Assembly (NCBI GenBank): GCA_023853785.1
Contig: JAJIRX010000871.1
Location: forward strand, 372,001 to 436,000
Source: Psilocybe azurescens
Lineage: Eukaryota > Basidiomycota > Agaricomycetes > Agaricales > Agrocybaceae
Direction of reading: 5' to 3'
DNA: 64,000 nt
Part shown: positions 22,111-34,600 of the stretch, piece after piece
Layout of the letters: every line of letters begins with the position of its first letter
Numbering within the stretch: the first letter of the stretch is position 1
Program-made: the position numbers and the translations under genes
Notes under the pieces: model-generated
Databases searched by the model: none
What the model was told of the DNA's origin: nothing
What the model saw: only the letters and a program-made list of their open reading frames with translations

Positions 22111-22499
22111 AGTTCGAAACAGTCAGAAGACCGCCTCATCCCAACCTCATTCATTTAAGAGTCATTACAAAAAGTCATGATTCCACGAAACCGTGACGCC
22201 TTAGCGGCTAATCTATCGGGTTTGGATTGATTCTCGATATGGATATTCTCATATTTATATGTACTTGTTAGGATTCATAGAACGCATCAATAACCAACCA
22301 ACGGTCGATAGCGACAGTTTGATTACAACCTCCACACTGAGCGCTCAGAAGTATGATTTTCGCTTTTACTTTCACGGGCCTGATTTCGACCGGAGTCGTC
22401 TAGTTGACTATCCCCCATCCCTACATCGTCATTGTGACTAATACTCTACTCCTCGCTCCAGATTGATTCACGAAAGTGGGTTTGTTGTATGTGTTTTAC

Positions 22500-22850
22500 A
22501 GTTATGCTTGTCTCTAACTATCTTACTTACCTTGTGCCTCTCGTTTACTATTCTTTGAGTCGGATAGACATGATGCGAAGAATCTGCGCCTGACTTGCAA
22601 ACATCTAGGGGAATGTCTCGAGAGTGCACTTCTGCACACTCTGTGTATCGAGATCACTGGAGCATATGCAGGGTAAAAAAAAAAAGACGTGTTACGAACT
22701 ATGGCCATTAGAGGAACTCAGTATGTTATTTCCCGGGCGACTCGTCATCTTATCTTGAGGTCTCTTTCACTTCTGTGGCAAGAGGCGTATATATCGCTAG
22801 CACCGGCACCATGGAGAAGATTCATACTGCTGTAAGTCTGTAAGAGTTGC
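22500..22850 (+). pseudogene. F-box/LRR-like gene fragment
   Basis: Open pieces read FESDRHDAKNLRLTCKHLGE and, after a gap, TRHLILRSLSLLWQEAYISL, the pattern seen after an F-box in Agaricomycete F-box proteins (known style, not searched). No clean start or complete F-box is visible, frames shift, and a run of nine A lies between the pieces (near 22676). It is probably a remnant, or a gene whose introns I could not resolve. Confidence 0.35.
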
Positions 22851-23697
22851 CCATTGAAGTTTGAATGACTTCAATGGACCGGGCACCCCTTCAACAAGTT
22901 CTGGATTTAATTGAAAACTTCACGGTCTTTGGTTGGCGGACATACATATTTGGCAGGGCTCATCCCTCATCTTCATCCGCGTCCACGTCCGCATCCACTC
23001 TCCGGTGTCCCTTGCCTCCTTGCTTAGACGATCGGAGGGCTCAATAATGGGATGTACCATAAGTGGGACGTCATCGTAGGAGAAAGGTTTCGGTGGGAGT
23101 GTAGTGTATACAGTCAGTATTCGGACACTCCTTGGAGCCTACTCCGTAGAATGGGCTGCAGCTGAAATGCGTTGTATGCGTTGACCGACGACATGATGCA
23201 TGCATTCAGCACGCCGCCGTGTGCGACATCGATGGATGTACCATCCGAGTCCAAGTCCGAGTCCCGACGAGATTTCTATTCTCATCAGCTGGGTTGTTCT
23301 TCATGAGCATTTTCGAAGGAGAATCCACAACAACCTTCAAAAACCCATTTGAAGATTTACAGTAAGTCAAATAAAAAATCCGTGATTGGCCAGCTCTTCC
23401 ATTGTTTCTTCACTGACCATGATCATGATCGAAACAGGATAGTTCAGGTGACAATTAAGTACTAGAAAAGGGAGGGTCTTCTGGACAAATGAATGTAATT
23501 CTTCTCGGGTACTCCACCTATATGATAAGTAAATACTTGAAAATGAAGGATTTAAATGATTGTAAATGATTTCCGGTACTCTACCCATTGATTCCTCCAC
23601 TACGCTGCGATAACCCACCATCGTCTGTAATGCCACCAAAAGCTGTGGGTGCCAGTCCCAGAATCCATGTACGAGCTCCACGCTCGATCAATTATTA
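22851..23697. other. no supported gene
   Basis: A minus-strand frame at 23367-23681 (104 codons, containing LSYRWSTREELHSFVQK) is the longest; it has no recognised domain. The rest is short frames only. Confidence 0.4.
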
Positions 23698-25892
23698 TCC
23701 GCCGTAGAAAAACCTACATCAACCACCGCCCGCAAGCGATCTCCGTAACGTATCGTTCCCCACAGCAGACTGAGTAAAAGCAATCAGCTATATTCTCTGA
23801 GAATCAAATAATGCTTGCTTACATGAATCCTATCCACGCTAGAACCGCCGCGACCGTATTAGTCACGACCACGCCGTACGTATTGATCATGGGAAGAACA
23901 CCGGCAACGGCTAATGCTATTATGACTGAGCGAATGCCACTGCAAATTTGGGATATGAGAATGATATTAAATGGTTAGAGCTTAATTCCCATAGTAGATG
24001 GGCGTCTATGTGGAAGTTTGGGAGGAAGGAAGGAACATACTTGTTGGCTGCGCTTACTTCAGCGCTTCGGGAATGCATTAAATCTACAATGTATGCCGCC
24101 GATGGACTAAGCACGAAATCGACCTAGGTAGTGCGAAGAGCATGAAAGAAAACGCGATATCAGTTAGTCAAGAATTTAGATCCTGTTGGACTTGGGCTGG
24201 ACTAATAAAGCGCTGGAAATAAATTGGACTCACACCAAGTCCGTTCAAGAATAGACATATAAGATTTAAAACCAGTCCCACCCTTCCTGCAACATATGCT
24301 GTTAATAATCCAGAACCCAGGATTGATAACGGGACGAAGATAAGAGAGCCAATCAGTGCCCCTCGCAGCCTATCCTCCGGGTACCACGCCCCGCCTCGCG
24401 ATTTTCTATAGTAAATAACAACCTTGTCAGAGATGATGCCAGACAGAGGGGCTCCGACTAAACAGAAAATGAATACGTAGATTTCTTTGACGAAGGAGAT
24501 CAGACTTACTCATGTTCCCAATACCGCATGGTAGGAAGCAGGCACCGATGAGAGCTTCGTTGGTGATGTTGTATTTTGCACCCTGCGAGGATGATCAGTA
24601 CCTGGCAGCTTAGGGAAGCCTATATGCCTACGATGGTATATGCAATCGGTACTAGCAGCACTAATAAGTGACCGGTAACCGATTAGCGCCTCCCTTTAGT
24701 AAGAACTATGATCTCGTACCGAAGTCCGTTAGCAAGGTAAACAGCCCTGCCATAGTCTAAGTTTCTATCAGCAAGACCATGGAGAAAAATATTAGAGGAA
24801 GCGACAACGCACAACAGCCAGCAAGTTCGGGCTTCTCATTGTCCACAGAGGTGTAAAGGGATTAATCAAGACCGGTCTCCATGTCGGAAGCGAAGTAGGA
24901 TCGGCCTTGTCCACCCCTCGCTCGCCAGGATGATACGTCTCTGGGAATATAAATAGAGCAACGAAGAAGATCAGGAGGCCACACAGCCCAAGCCACATCT
25001 GCATGATACGCCACGAGAAGTAGTGCGCCGTGATGCCTAGAGGTATATAAATGGATCATATGAATTGATATCCATTGGCAAGCTATCAGATATAGTGTTC
25101 GTACCTCCAGCGAGGGCGCTAACGCGGGGCCTAATAGTACGGCCTATACCGAAGTAAAATAAACTATACTGTAAATGGCATGGTCCTAGGTCTTCCAAGA
25201 TACTGCTGACTGAACTCACCGCGAAGAAAATGCCCATAGCTTGCCCTCGTTCTTCAAGCTTGTAAATATCCCCAATGACGCCCGATCCGACAGCCAATCC
25301 TGGAGATGCACCAAGTGCTTGAACGATTCTCCATACCATGAGTTGTGGTATAGTTTGCGCCGAAGCAACTCCCATGGATCCTATGAAAGGAGGGGTGTTC
25401 CGACGAGGTATACGGGTTTTCTGCCATCTGAATCCAAGTATCAGTCTCGTGAGAGATACAGTTGTAACTCGAATTCGTCTTACAGAAACCCGAGTATGTT
25501 GCACCCAGGAGAGGGCCTAAAGACGTGGCCAATATTGACACACTCACAGCCCAACTGGAAATATAGTTCGACATTCAGAAAACCAAAATCTTATGTGATA
25601 ACCTACCTGACCATGATCGCATTCGAATTCAAGTCTTTTGCGATTTGTGGGATGGAAGGAACGAATGACCCCGAGACAAACACTGGTAGAAATAAGCTGT
25701 TGGTGTCCCGCAAGCTTCATAAAAAAAAATCGTATGGTCTGGAGAGGACGTACGAGGTAGAAGACCCGTAGCGGAGACAATGGCAAGAATCACTCGCTTT
25801 TGGGCTGGTTTGAAACGAAGGTACACGTCCTCATGCTTGATCTTGACGAGCAAAGGAGTTGCCTCAGAGTCATTACCAATAGTCTGCATCAT
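23698..25892 (-). CDS. DHA1-family MFS drug:H+ antiporter (Qdr/Tpo-like), one apparent frameshift
   Basis: Predicted plasma-membrane exporter. The start is ambiguous: ATG at 25892 (MMQTIGNDSEATPLL) or the in-frame ATG at 26003. After splicing, landmarks in order are LGPLLGATYSGFYGRKPVYL (motif A; the tyrosine codon spans an intron), SPGLAVGSGVIGDIYKLEER (motif C-like and the DHA1 signature), FPETYHPGERG, the central loop, GNMIGAPLSGIISDKV, and the end STADNN with stop at 23698-23700, a typical DHA1 C-terminus. Between VYLVG and FIGSMGV the frame breaks at GGGG 25392-25395; one extra base restores a product that aligns by length with the family. Introns are short GT-AG. Substrate unknown. Confidence 0.82.
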
Positions 25893-27417
25893 TCCTTTGC
25901 CTTTCGCGCTAACTGGAGGGGATCCAAATGAAGAGTCTTGAAGGTCTACCAAAGGTATGCAAGGAAGTCGAGAAAAGAAAAGAATGAGGCGCAAAATCGG
26001 CATTCGTTTACTTATAATTGACTTAGTGGCCTGTCAGGATTTGGTTAGGATTGTGACGATAAATTGCGAACGATTCATACTCGATTAAATCGAAGCATCT
26101 CTATTTACGGCATTCCAATTTCCAGGATCTAAAGATACTGACCGGATGCAAGTACATATTTTGACGTTAACTTCCGTATGACCCGGTATGTGTCGGTCTT
26201 ATTGGCTTGGAAAACGATCACTAGTGCTTTCCCTCAGAGCATGAGCCATTAGGTACCCAGTTTGCACTCAGTACTTTATTCTAATAATTGCAACGTTATG
26301 CTAAAGCGAACATGCGACACACTAGTGCAGAGCATCTTCTCGGTCCAGGAGGATACTATCAATAGCATTTATGACAAGAGCTGCTCGGCTGCACAGAATG
26401 CTCGTTGTCAAATCTCCTTGAATCGTCATACATTATTTTAAACGCTCATCGTCAGCATTGGAGGCTTATCAAAATGTTCAAAAAACTGAGGCTTGTGCAA
26501 ACTTGAACCTGCTGTACCCGTTATGATCTATATAACAATTGGTGTATTGATCTGTGAATACAACACTACGTAGATAAGAATAGAATCTAACTTAAGCAAG
26601 GTATGACATCATTTTCCGGAAAAAATAGAAAGTTGTATGCCGTGAGATTTACTTATCACCATCACCATAACCCCAAGATAATCACCTTCCTCAGCATCAC
26701 TTGTACTCTAGAAGTTGCTGTTATGGTTTGATTGGCAGTATTCATCGATGTCTGGGCCGTCTTTGATTGGCCCTTGCCTCATTCTGAACCTAAGATAAGT
26801 TTATCATCGGTCATTTCAAGGAGAATTCGACACCGAGGATGAATATTGGGATCGAGGGATTTCTAGACTCAATATTGGCAACATTATTCTACAGGTAGAT
26901 ACTCACGAATTAGACTATCAATACGTTTTGGCTGGGCCAGAACCCAAGCACGAATGAGCAGAACAATGAAATGCTAGTCGGGCCGATCATTGTTCCATAA
27001 TAAACAGCCGGAACAATGCCGTGGTGGCGTGGAAACTACGTGATCTGTTGATAGTCTGACCTGCCAGGTCACAGGGTTTCTGATCACGACAGTCGTGACT
27101 TTCACGCCCCCATTCCCCTCCCAATATCCCCCCCTGCCTCTACCCCAGAGCTTCCCCTGAATATCTCCCTTCTGGGCCCTTATTTTCAAGGTATATCCTG
27201 CTGGCTGGTTATCATACGAGCCTGTTCCAACTTTCCGCTTTTTCTAGGCCAAATATCAACCAGGCGAGACGTAGAATACTGTCCATATCTACCTTCAACG
27301 GCGTCAAAGTCCAACTTTCAGGCATACACACAACTCGTAGCGGCCATATCGTCTACAAACACATCAAACAGCACCAGATAAGCGGTTTTATCAAGAAAGT
27401 CACCCAATCAGGACGAA
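25893..27417. promoter_or_regulatory. divergent intergenic region, 1.5 kb
   Basis: This lies between the divergent DHA1 transporter and bHLH genes. No coding frame has a recognisable domain. The part before 27418 is pyrimidine-rich (CCCCCCC near 27130), as in many basidiomycete promoters and leaders. Confidence 0.35.
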
Positions 27418-28963
27418 ATGGCACCGACGCCCACAACTCACGATCCAGCCTTGTCCCACGGAGCTCCTTCTGCCCAGGGAGCACAGGCCCCAGCAAATCC
27501 GCCCCCAAACATCACCCCGGCCGACATATCTGGCATGCAGCTCAATGGTCTTGATCAATCCCAGATCATGAACCTTCTCCGTTCATTGCCTGGCATGTTT
27601 ACAGGCGGCAAAGTGAGTGCCCGATTTCCTTGGCGATTGCATCGTATCTCTTGTTCGTTGTGCGCACTGTCGACGGTGCTGTTTATCACAGTGACTGTTG
27701 TGGTTTGGGGATGAGGGCTGCATTGCGTGGCTTTCTGTTAATTAATCTACACGTGACTGTCGCGACAGAGAGCACGAGCGCGTCGTAAGCAGTCACGAGG
27801 AGCAAGGAAGGCACTCGACGCTGCGGGTCAGCACCTCGTAGGCTGTCGAAGTGTCTTTTCCTAATTGTCTTTGTGGGAGGCGGTATCATGCGTTATGCTC
27901 AAAACTCCAAAATATGAAAGCAGTCTCTTTCAGAAACTGACCATTACTTTTCTTCGCAGATCCCAGACCAAGGACAAGGCAATCCGAAAGAGGATGCCGC
28001 ACAAACGCTGTCCAACCTCGCACAAGCCTCAGCACCCTTCGGGCAACACATGCCCATCCACTATCAAACCACCGCTGCTGGCGGTCTTCCCGGGATCAAT
28101 GACCCAGGCCCGTCCTCTCACCCCCGCGGCCCCCAAACCTCGGCCAGCTGAGTGCTGTCGCAATGCAAGCTGCCCCAGCGCCGATCCAGCACCAGGACCA
28201 GCAGCCTGGACGCCAGGATGATGGTGAACAGGCGGGAAATACTAGCATCGGTAGTCCCTCTACCAAGGACGGCGAGAATGGTACCGGGGAGTTCGCCCAA
28301 CCACCTACGAACGCTCCTACTGGCGGCCGTCGTGGCGGACGCAGTGCCACCATGGGAAGCGACGAATGGAGCAGACAGAGGAAGGACAATCATGTTCGTG
28401 CTTTTTACGTCTTTTGGTTGATTCTTCTATTCCTGACGATGTTTATTGTTTATTTGTTTTTCTGTGATGCAGAAGAGGTCGAGCGTCGGCGCCGCGGAAA
28501 TATCAACGAAGGGATCAACGAGCTGGGCCGTATCGTACCGAGCGGATCGGGCGAGAAAGCCAAGGGCGCGATCCTCTCGCGCGCCGTGCAGTACATCCAC
28601 CATTTGAAAGAGAACGAAGCGCGGAATATCGAGAAGTGGACGCTCGAGAAGCTCCTCATGGACCAGGCGATGGGGGACCTGCAGGCGCAGCTCGAGGAGA
28701 TCAAGCGGCTGTGGGAGGAGGAGCGCATGGCGCGCACGAGGCTTGAGGCGGAGCTTGAGGTGTTGAGGAACATGAATGGTGTGGGCGCTAGCGGGGCGAG
28801 TGGCGCGGGATCGGCGTCGGCGTCGGCGGCCAAGGAAGAGAACGCTGCGGGCACGAAGAGGAGGAGCACGGATGGTACTGAGGCTGCCGGTCCCAATGCT
28901 GAAGGTGCCAGTAATCCCAATGCTGAAGGAGAACGAGACGGGAAACGACAGAGAACTGAGTGA
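27418..28963 (+). CDS. bHLH transcription factor, Cbf1-like
   Basis: Predicted nuclear E-box-binding regulator. Exon 1 (MAPTPTTHDPALSHGA) is Pro/Ala-rich and ends GGK at a long, 347-nt intron (27613-27959). Exon 2 (IPDQGQGNPKEDAAQTL) runs into a stop after 28130. One extra C in either C-run at 28121-28134 opens PNLGQLSAVAMQAAPAP and the downstream frame. The basic region SRQRKDNH is followed by an intron and VERRRRGNINEGINELGRIV, loop, then AILSRAVQYIHHLKENEARN and a leucine-rich coiled coil. The Ala/Ser-rich tail ends KRQRTE, TGA at 28961-28963. At the bHLH intron the expected KEVERRRR needs one more A at 28472-28473, unless a GTGCTT donor gives NHVQEVE instead. Family knowledge: Cbf1 binds RTCACGTG. 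Confidence 0.8.
27750..27757. promoter_or_regulatory. CACGTGAC E-box in the first intron of the bHLH gene
   Basis: CACGTGAC is the reverse complement of GTCACGTG, the Cbf1-type site, and sits in intron 1 of the Cbf1-like gene. This could allow self-regulation, but a six-base palindrome is expected many times by chance in 64 kb. Confidence 0.25.
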
Positions 28964-29940
28964 AGGTGATGATGATGTTTTGATTTGAGGGGTTTTATTA
29001 TCCTTCTCTTTCATTATGGTCTGCGCATTATTCCACCCTTCCCACTCAGCTGTCTTTGTTTCTTTTTTTTTATGTGTTTATTTTTTTCTTAGTCCACAGT
29101 CTTTGAGCTCCGTATGTTTCTCTTCGATGACTTCTCCCGCCTGTTGCCCTCTCGAGGTCGAATTTCATGTCGATATCGAATGTACCAATTCTGCCTGAAT
29201 CCTCTCACTTTTCTTTCTCTTTTCTTTACCGTATGTTTCCCTTATTCTCCTTTCGTCTTTTGCCTATCGCGTTGAATCTCTCCCGATTTTCACGCATTCC
29301 TTCATGCATATAAGGACATAACGACCACGAGGGTCGTGTAGCTCGTCTTTCGCTTCTCTCTCCAATCCTCTTCATGTTCATGTGGCGAGTGGACCTGCTT
29401 TATTAGATCCAAGTACGTAGTCTTGCCCAGTGGCAGATTACTCTCTCCTTCAGCCAGTCTTCTTTCTTTTTCTTGTATATTTTAGTTCTATCCGACCTTC
29501 GAATATGTCTGTCAAATAAATATGATGATGATATCATTGATATTGACAAACCATCGCCTCTTCATCAGACCCTGTTGACCGAAAGAAACCACTGTCCGAT
29601 TGCATTGGGGACAGGATAGCCCCCTTTTTTTTTCAGGAGCACTCCATTCATGTAGAGTTGTAGATTGTATGGTCTACCCAATTAATGGATAAGCACATGC
29701 CTACATTTTTGGAGTACGAGCCTATCAGGGTCTGGCCTTTGGCCGTTTCTCTGAGGATTGCGCACAGTCCGACATAACGTACAGCCCACCACCACCTTTT
29801 ATTTTTTGCTGAATGGCGTTCCACGGGTCCCGGTTTCAATTAGTTCCGTATGGTACGTATACTTTGTACGATGTTCTATTTTTGGAGGTTCGGTGGTGCC
29901 TGCCAACGTTAGTGCTAGGCGTCTAGATTGGTGGCTTGTT
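28964..29940. other. 3' flank of the bHLH gene
   Basis: T/C-rich DNA, probably 3' UTR and terminator region, with long T-runs near 29068 and 29627. No supported gene. Confidence 0.4.
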
Positions 29941-30103
29941 TGAACCTGTCATAACCCATTACCCCTCGGTGGATGGTCCGGGTTATGGGTTATGGCAGTT
30001 TATGGGTGGTGTAAATTTCGGTTTGGTGGCGGCTTACACCTATGGGTTACTACAGGTTATGCAGGTTATGGGGTATCACAGGTATGGGTTATGGCAGGTT
30101 CGA
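29941..30103. repeat. small palindromic element built of GGGTTATGG units
   Basis: TGAACCTGTCATAACCC (29941-29957) is inverted at 30086-30102 as GGGTTATGGCAGGTTCG with two mismatches. Further GGGTTATGG, CAGGTTATG and TATGGGT units fill the interior. Likely a tiny MITE or a locally expanded repeat. Target duplication not evident. Confidence 0.5.
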
Positions 30104-31610
30104 CTGTATTGAGATTTTCGGTGCCGCCACTCGAGTGAGTCGCGACCGGCGATTCAATAGCAATTTTAGTGGCGTAGTGGCGTTTGTGGGCGCTGTGGTC
30201 ACATCAGCAAGTCTTCATTGGCGCAAGTATGTCATTGAACAACGGACGTCCCTTGGACGCCCCTTTCTTTTTCTTTTCTTTTTTCTTTTCTATTCTATTA
30301 CTTATTATGACAGAAAAAATGGACGATGAAGATACCTAGTTACGGAAGGTTAAAGGAGATTCATCATGAACGCGTATCCCTGAGATCTGGCCCAGGGAAA
30401 GAAACCGGGAAAAAGCCCGTACTTCCTTACATAAATCAAGAATCTTCCGGAGATCGTGGTTTGAGAAGACAGACACGGCCGCCATCGTCCACGTTATAGC
30501 TCTTCTCCGGTGTCAGCGTCTCTGCGAACAGTCCACGTTACGGCGTGTAAAGTCGGTGACCGAATGAGACCAAAAGGGGATGTGTGTCCAGTTTATAAAT
30601 AGAACAACTAGGGATGGAGGTGCGACTCAATTGCAGCAAGAGAAACAACGACCACGAGTTTGTGCCAAGATTCAGCAAGATGCGGTAAAGGCGGATGACG
30701 CTTTTGAGATGACCTTAAGTATTCGAGATTACGACCTTGTGTATCTGTTTGGAACCTGGATGCAATCTAGCGAATACGCTGCGACATTGGACTAAGTATC
30801 AAAGGGTTTAGGGAAAATAACAAGTGTTTCAAATTCAATTAGAGCATGTAAGGTGTTTACGAGGTACACAGCACATAAAGACGAGTGCGATAGAAAAAGA
30901 GGGTACGTTTAAGGATTTTGGATATCTCGTAAGGTCGATGCCTACCAACAAAGGAACGGCCGAAATAAATACCCCACATTCTTCCCCTTATCTTTTAACG
31001 ACTCTCGAACTCGATATGGGTGTACATCGAGCCTCGAGTTAACCAGGGTGTATTCACGACAGGATGTCGGATTCAGGCTGCTGGAAGAGAGGACGAAATA
31101 AGAGGGCTCTGTGGACAACTTAGGTTTAGTGAGAGCCCTTGGAATATTTTGAACAGAAGGTGCCATGTCGAGAACTCGAAGGTGTGATGAAAAGTTTGAC
31201 AGGGTGGGAAAAGAAACTATTTATATTTGAATGTTATTTAGGGCAGGTCAGCGACCGTAGTGAATCAGATCACAAGCATTCTCAACAAAAATGGGTTCTC
31301 AATCGGTGGATTGCTCACCCACACTTGACCAATTCTATGCTTTTGCCTTCATGAAAATAATATACCGTCTGAATTATTTGGCACTCATTTTTGTATCTTG
31401 CAGCTTGCTCGTCGTGGGCACTAATCGGACCGATATCTTACTTGGCCATGTTTGCCAACGGCCTTTGTAAGTCAGTAATTATCGCGTGTTTTCGTTGAAT
31501 TTGTTGCAGGGTCCGACAGGGGCGCAATTGCATTTTTCTGCTATCCTTAAGCGAGGCGCACGCTGTAAGCCACGTCGATCCCTTCTTTGTACACGACGAT
31601 TAGCAGTAAA
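30104..31610. other. no supported gene; upstream region of CHO2
   Basis: Only frames below 80 codons without domains. A CT/T-rich tract near 30262-30303 is notable. The last few hundred bases must hold the CHO2 promoter. Confidence 0.4.
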
Positions 31611-34600
31611 ATGCCACCGTCCGAATTTTTGCGTCAGCGCAAACCTACTCCAGCACAGTCTGAGCCAACGACCGCTGAGTCATCGACGACAAATGCTGAT
31701 CGTAATTCAACCGCAGCCAAGGAGGAGATCGTATGGGGAAAACACCTTCAGGAGAAGGCAAGTTCGTTAGATATCGATGGTGTCGTTGACTATGTATTGA
31801 ATTGTCCAAATCGTTCTAGTCTTTCGTGTGCCAACGACTCAGGACGTTTTGACCACACTTTTCCATCCCGGTTATCCTAAAAGTCATCTTGATCTGCTGA
31901 ACTTGGGACTTTTGGGCCTGCAGATCGTTCTCTATTTTACACTCTCTCGCAAGGCTGCTCAAATTTTCTTCTTCTTCTACTTTGCATTCTGGCGCGCGGC
32001 ATATGATGCAGGTCTTGGATGGGTACTCACCAAGCAAAGTAAGAAGAAATGGATCGAAAGAGAAGTTCAGAGACGCGGATGGCTTGATGAGAACAGGCGC
32101 CCTGCTGTTAGAAACTGGATCAAGAAACAGCTTGTTGATAAAATGGGAAAGGACTATTCATTCGATGTAAGTCGGATCCAATAATCAGTGAACAAAATGG
32201 GGTATCGTTTTTGACATGCGATGCGTTTTTGAAGGAACTGCCATTGCAATACAACACCTGGCTCTTGTTTCGTCAGGCTGTGGATGTAATCCTGGTCAAG
32301 TATGTTTTTCCCTTGTCACACGACCTCTCATATCCGTATATTTCGTGACGCTGAATGTATCTTTTCTGTATGAAGTGATTTCCTGTCCTACTGCATGTTC
32401 GCTTTCTCATGCTTCCGGGTTCCAGAAGATTTATCCGTAGCTGTTCACGTTATGAGGTACATTATACTGTTACCTATCCTCTCGCCCCGTGTACAAGTTT
32501 TAATAATGCAATTTGACAGGTGGGTTGGTGGTATCGCACTGATCGCATTCAACTTATGGGTTAAGACCGAGGCCCATAACGTAGTCAAGGATTATGGCTG
32601 GTATTGGGGCGACTGCTTCTTCCAGCGCGGAGCTTTGGTCTTTGATGGCGTATTTGAATTGGCGCCTCACCCCATGTATTCTGTCGGTAAGCTTATCTGC
32701 TATCTTTCAAACGGGGAAAGAATGCACAAAAACATCTAATCGGACCAACTTTCTGTTCCTTTTCTTATTTGTTTTGACAGGCTATGCTGGATACTATGGC
32801 CTGTCTCTCATCTCCGGAAGTTATGCGGTGTTGTTCATCAGTCTGGCCGGCCACGCCGCTCAGTTTGCTTTCCTCGTCCTGTTTGAGAACCCGCGTAAGC
32901 TCCAAGAGATCTTTTTTGGTTGAAAGTAGATTGATGAAAGGTTTCTTGCTTTCACAGACATCGAACGATTTTACGGCAAGCGCAAGGCCATCGCCAAACG
33001 TATCCCACTTTTCCCATCTGAGCAAGGCAAAGCATCCGAAGGGTCGAGCATCGGGCCATTGAGCAACGACACGCCTGTTGCACCAACCAGTTCCTGTCTT
33101 TCGACGCCTGCAATTACCGAGGCGGAGACGGCCACAGAGACGGACCTTGAGACAGAGACAGAGGTGGATGACGAGATGTCATCGCTGGCAGCCGTGAAGG
33201 CGGGTAGATTCCCGAATAAACACAAGGCGCCCAAAATGTCGAGGCACATGCCCAATTATTCTATGGACAGCACCATCTCTTCTAACGGCGATGTTGAAAG
33301 TCTTAGTCTGAATGCGGGTTCAAGCCCGAGGAGCATCAACACCGTCGCCTCGCAGAGGAGGAAAACGTTGTCCCAACACGATCTTCTCAACAAGTATTTC
33401 AGACGCGATGCCGTGGTTTTACGGAATGTGGACCTTCTCAGGTGAGGCTGCACGCGCAGCTATTATGCCACCACATTGCTATGAACCTTGTTGATAACTT
33501 ACGATTGTTCCGGACGATTACAGAGCTACAGATGCCATGCTCGTCCTCATTATCGTGTATGGACTGGCCGTTTCCTTTTTGCCCGACTTGTCTCCCAAGA
33601 GCTCCCTTGTCCTTCACTTTGTCCACGCTCTGGCGTGGTGTGTCCTCCACTACTTTGGACTGGGGTTGCTCCTTCGCGCACAGAGTGAGAACAAGTTCCT
33701 CGTCAGGCATTATCTCAAGAACTATCATTACGATTATGCCCAGAAGGACGGTGGTCAAATCGCCGTTATCGAGGCTTTTTCCAACTGGAAAGCGATTTAT
33801 AATCTGAGCATGTGTATGACTTACGGTGCGTGCTCCATTTTCCTAACGATGCCCATGCAGCACGGTTCTGAATATGTAACTTCCAGTTTCTTGCCTCGGT
33901 GTTGCCTGGAAGGCTTATAGCGTGCCATATGATTGGACTGTGGGCAATGAACTTCTTCGACATACTATCGGCGCCGTATGTTTCGGTCATCACCGCCTTG
34001 CTGCCAGCATCGCGATCGCTAACTGATCGTTCTAGATCCTCATTGCTCTACACGTCTGGGCAACAATGGAATCGTACGAAGTGTTGGGTATTTTCGGTGC
34101 GTTGAAGATGCTCGTTGTACCTTCCTTCTATGTATCCAATTGACGAATGTTACGTTATGTTTCAAGGCTGGTTCTTTGGAGACTTCTTTATGGAAGAATT
34201 CCCTGCCCATCTTGAGTATACAGGCATCTATCGGTTAGTCTTTCAGCCGACACCCGCATCGATCAACTTATGATTAATCCGCTCTATCACTGTCGGTCAG
34301 ATACTTGAACAACCCCGAAGCCATGGGAGGAGCAGGCTACTTTGGATTGGCATTAATCAGTGGCAGTAAATTGGTACTCGCACTGGCCGTGATTCGCCAT
34401 CTGGCGAACTGGTGGTTCCTTAGCAGCGTGGAACAGTACGTCTCTCCCCTCATAGATATATTTTCACACGGCAACTACCAAATCTGAACATCGCCTTTAG
34501 TCCTCACATGCGTAAATTGTATGGGGATTCTCTCCGTAAGGATGCAGGGTTTGTCAAAGTTATGAAGAATGTCGCTAGCAAGAACGCGAGGCTTCTCGAA

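Noticed and set aside
28427..29014. Long minus-strand frames (up to 195 codons) opposite the bHLH gene
   Set aside because: They shadow a GC-rich, well-supported bHLH coding region on the plus strand and have no domain.
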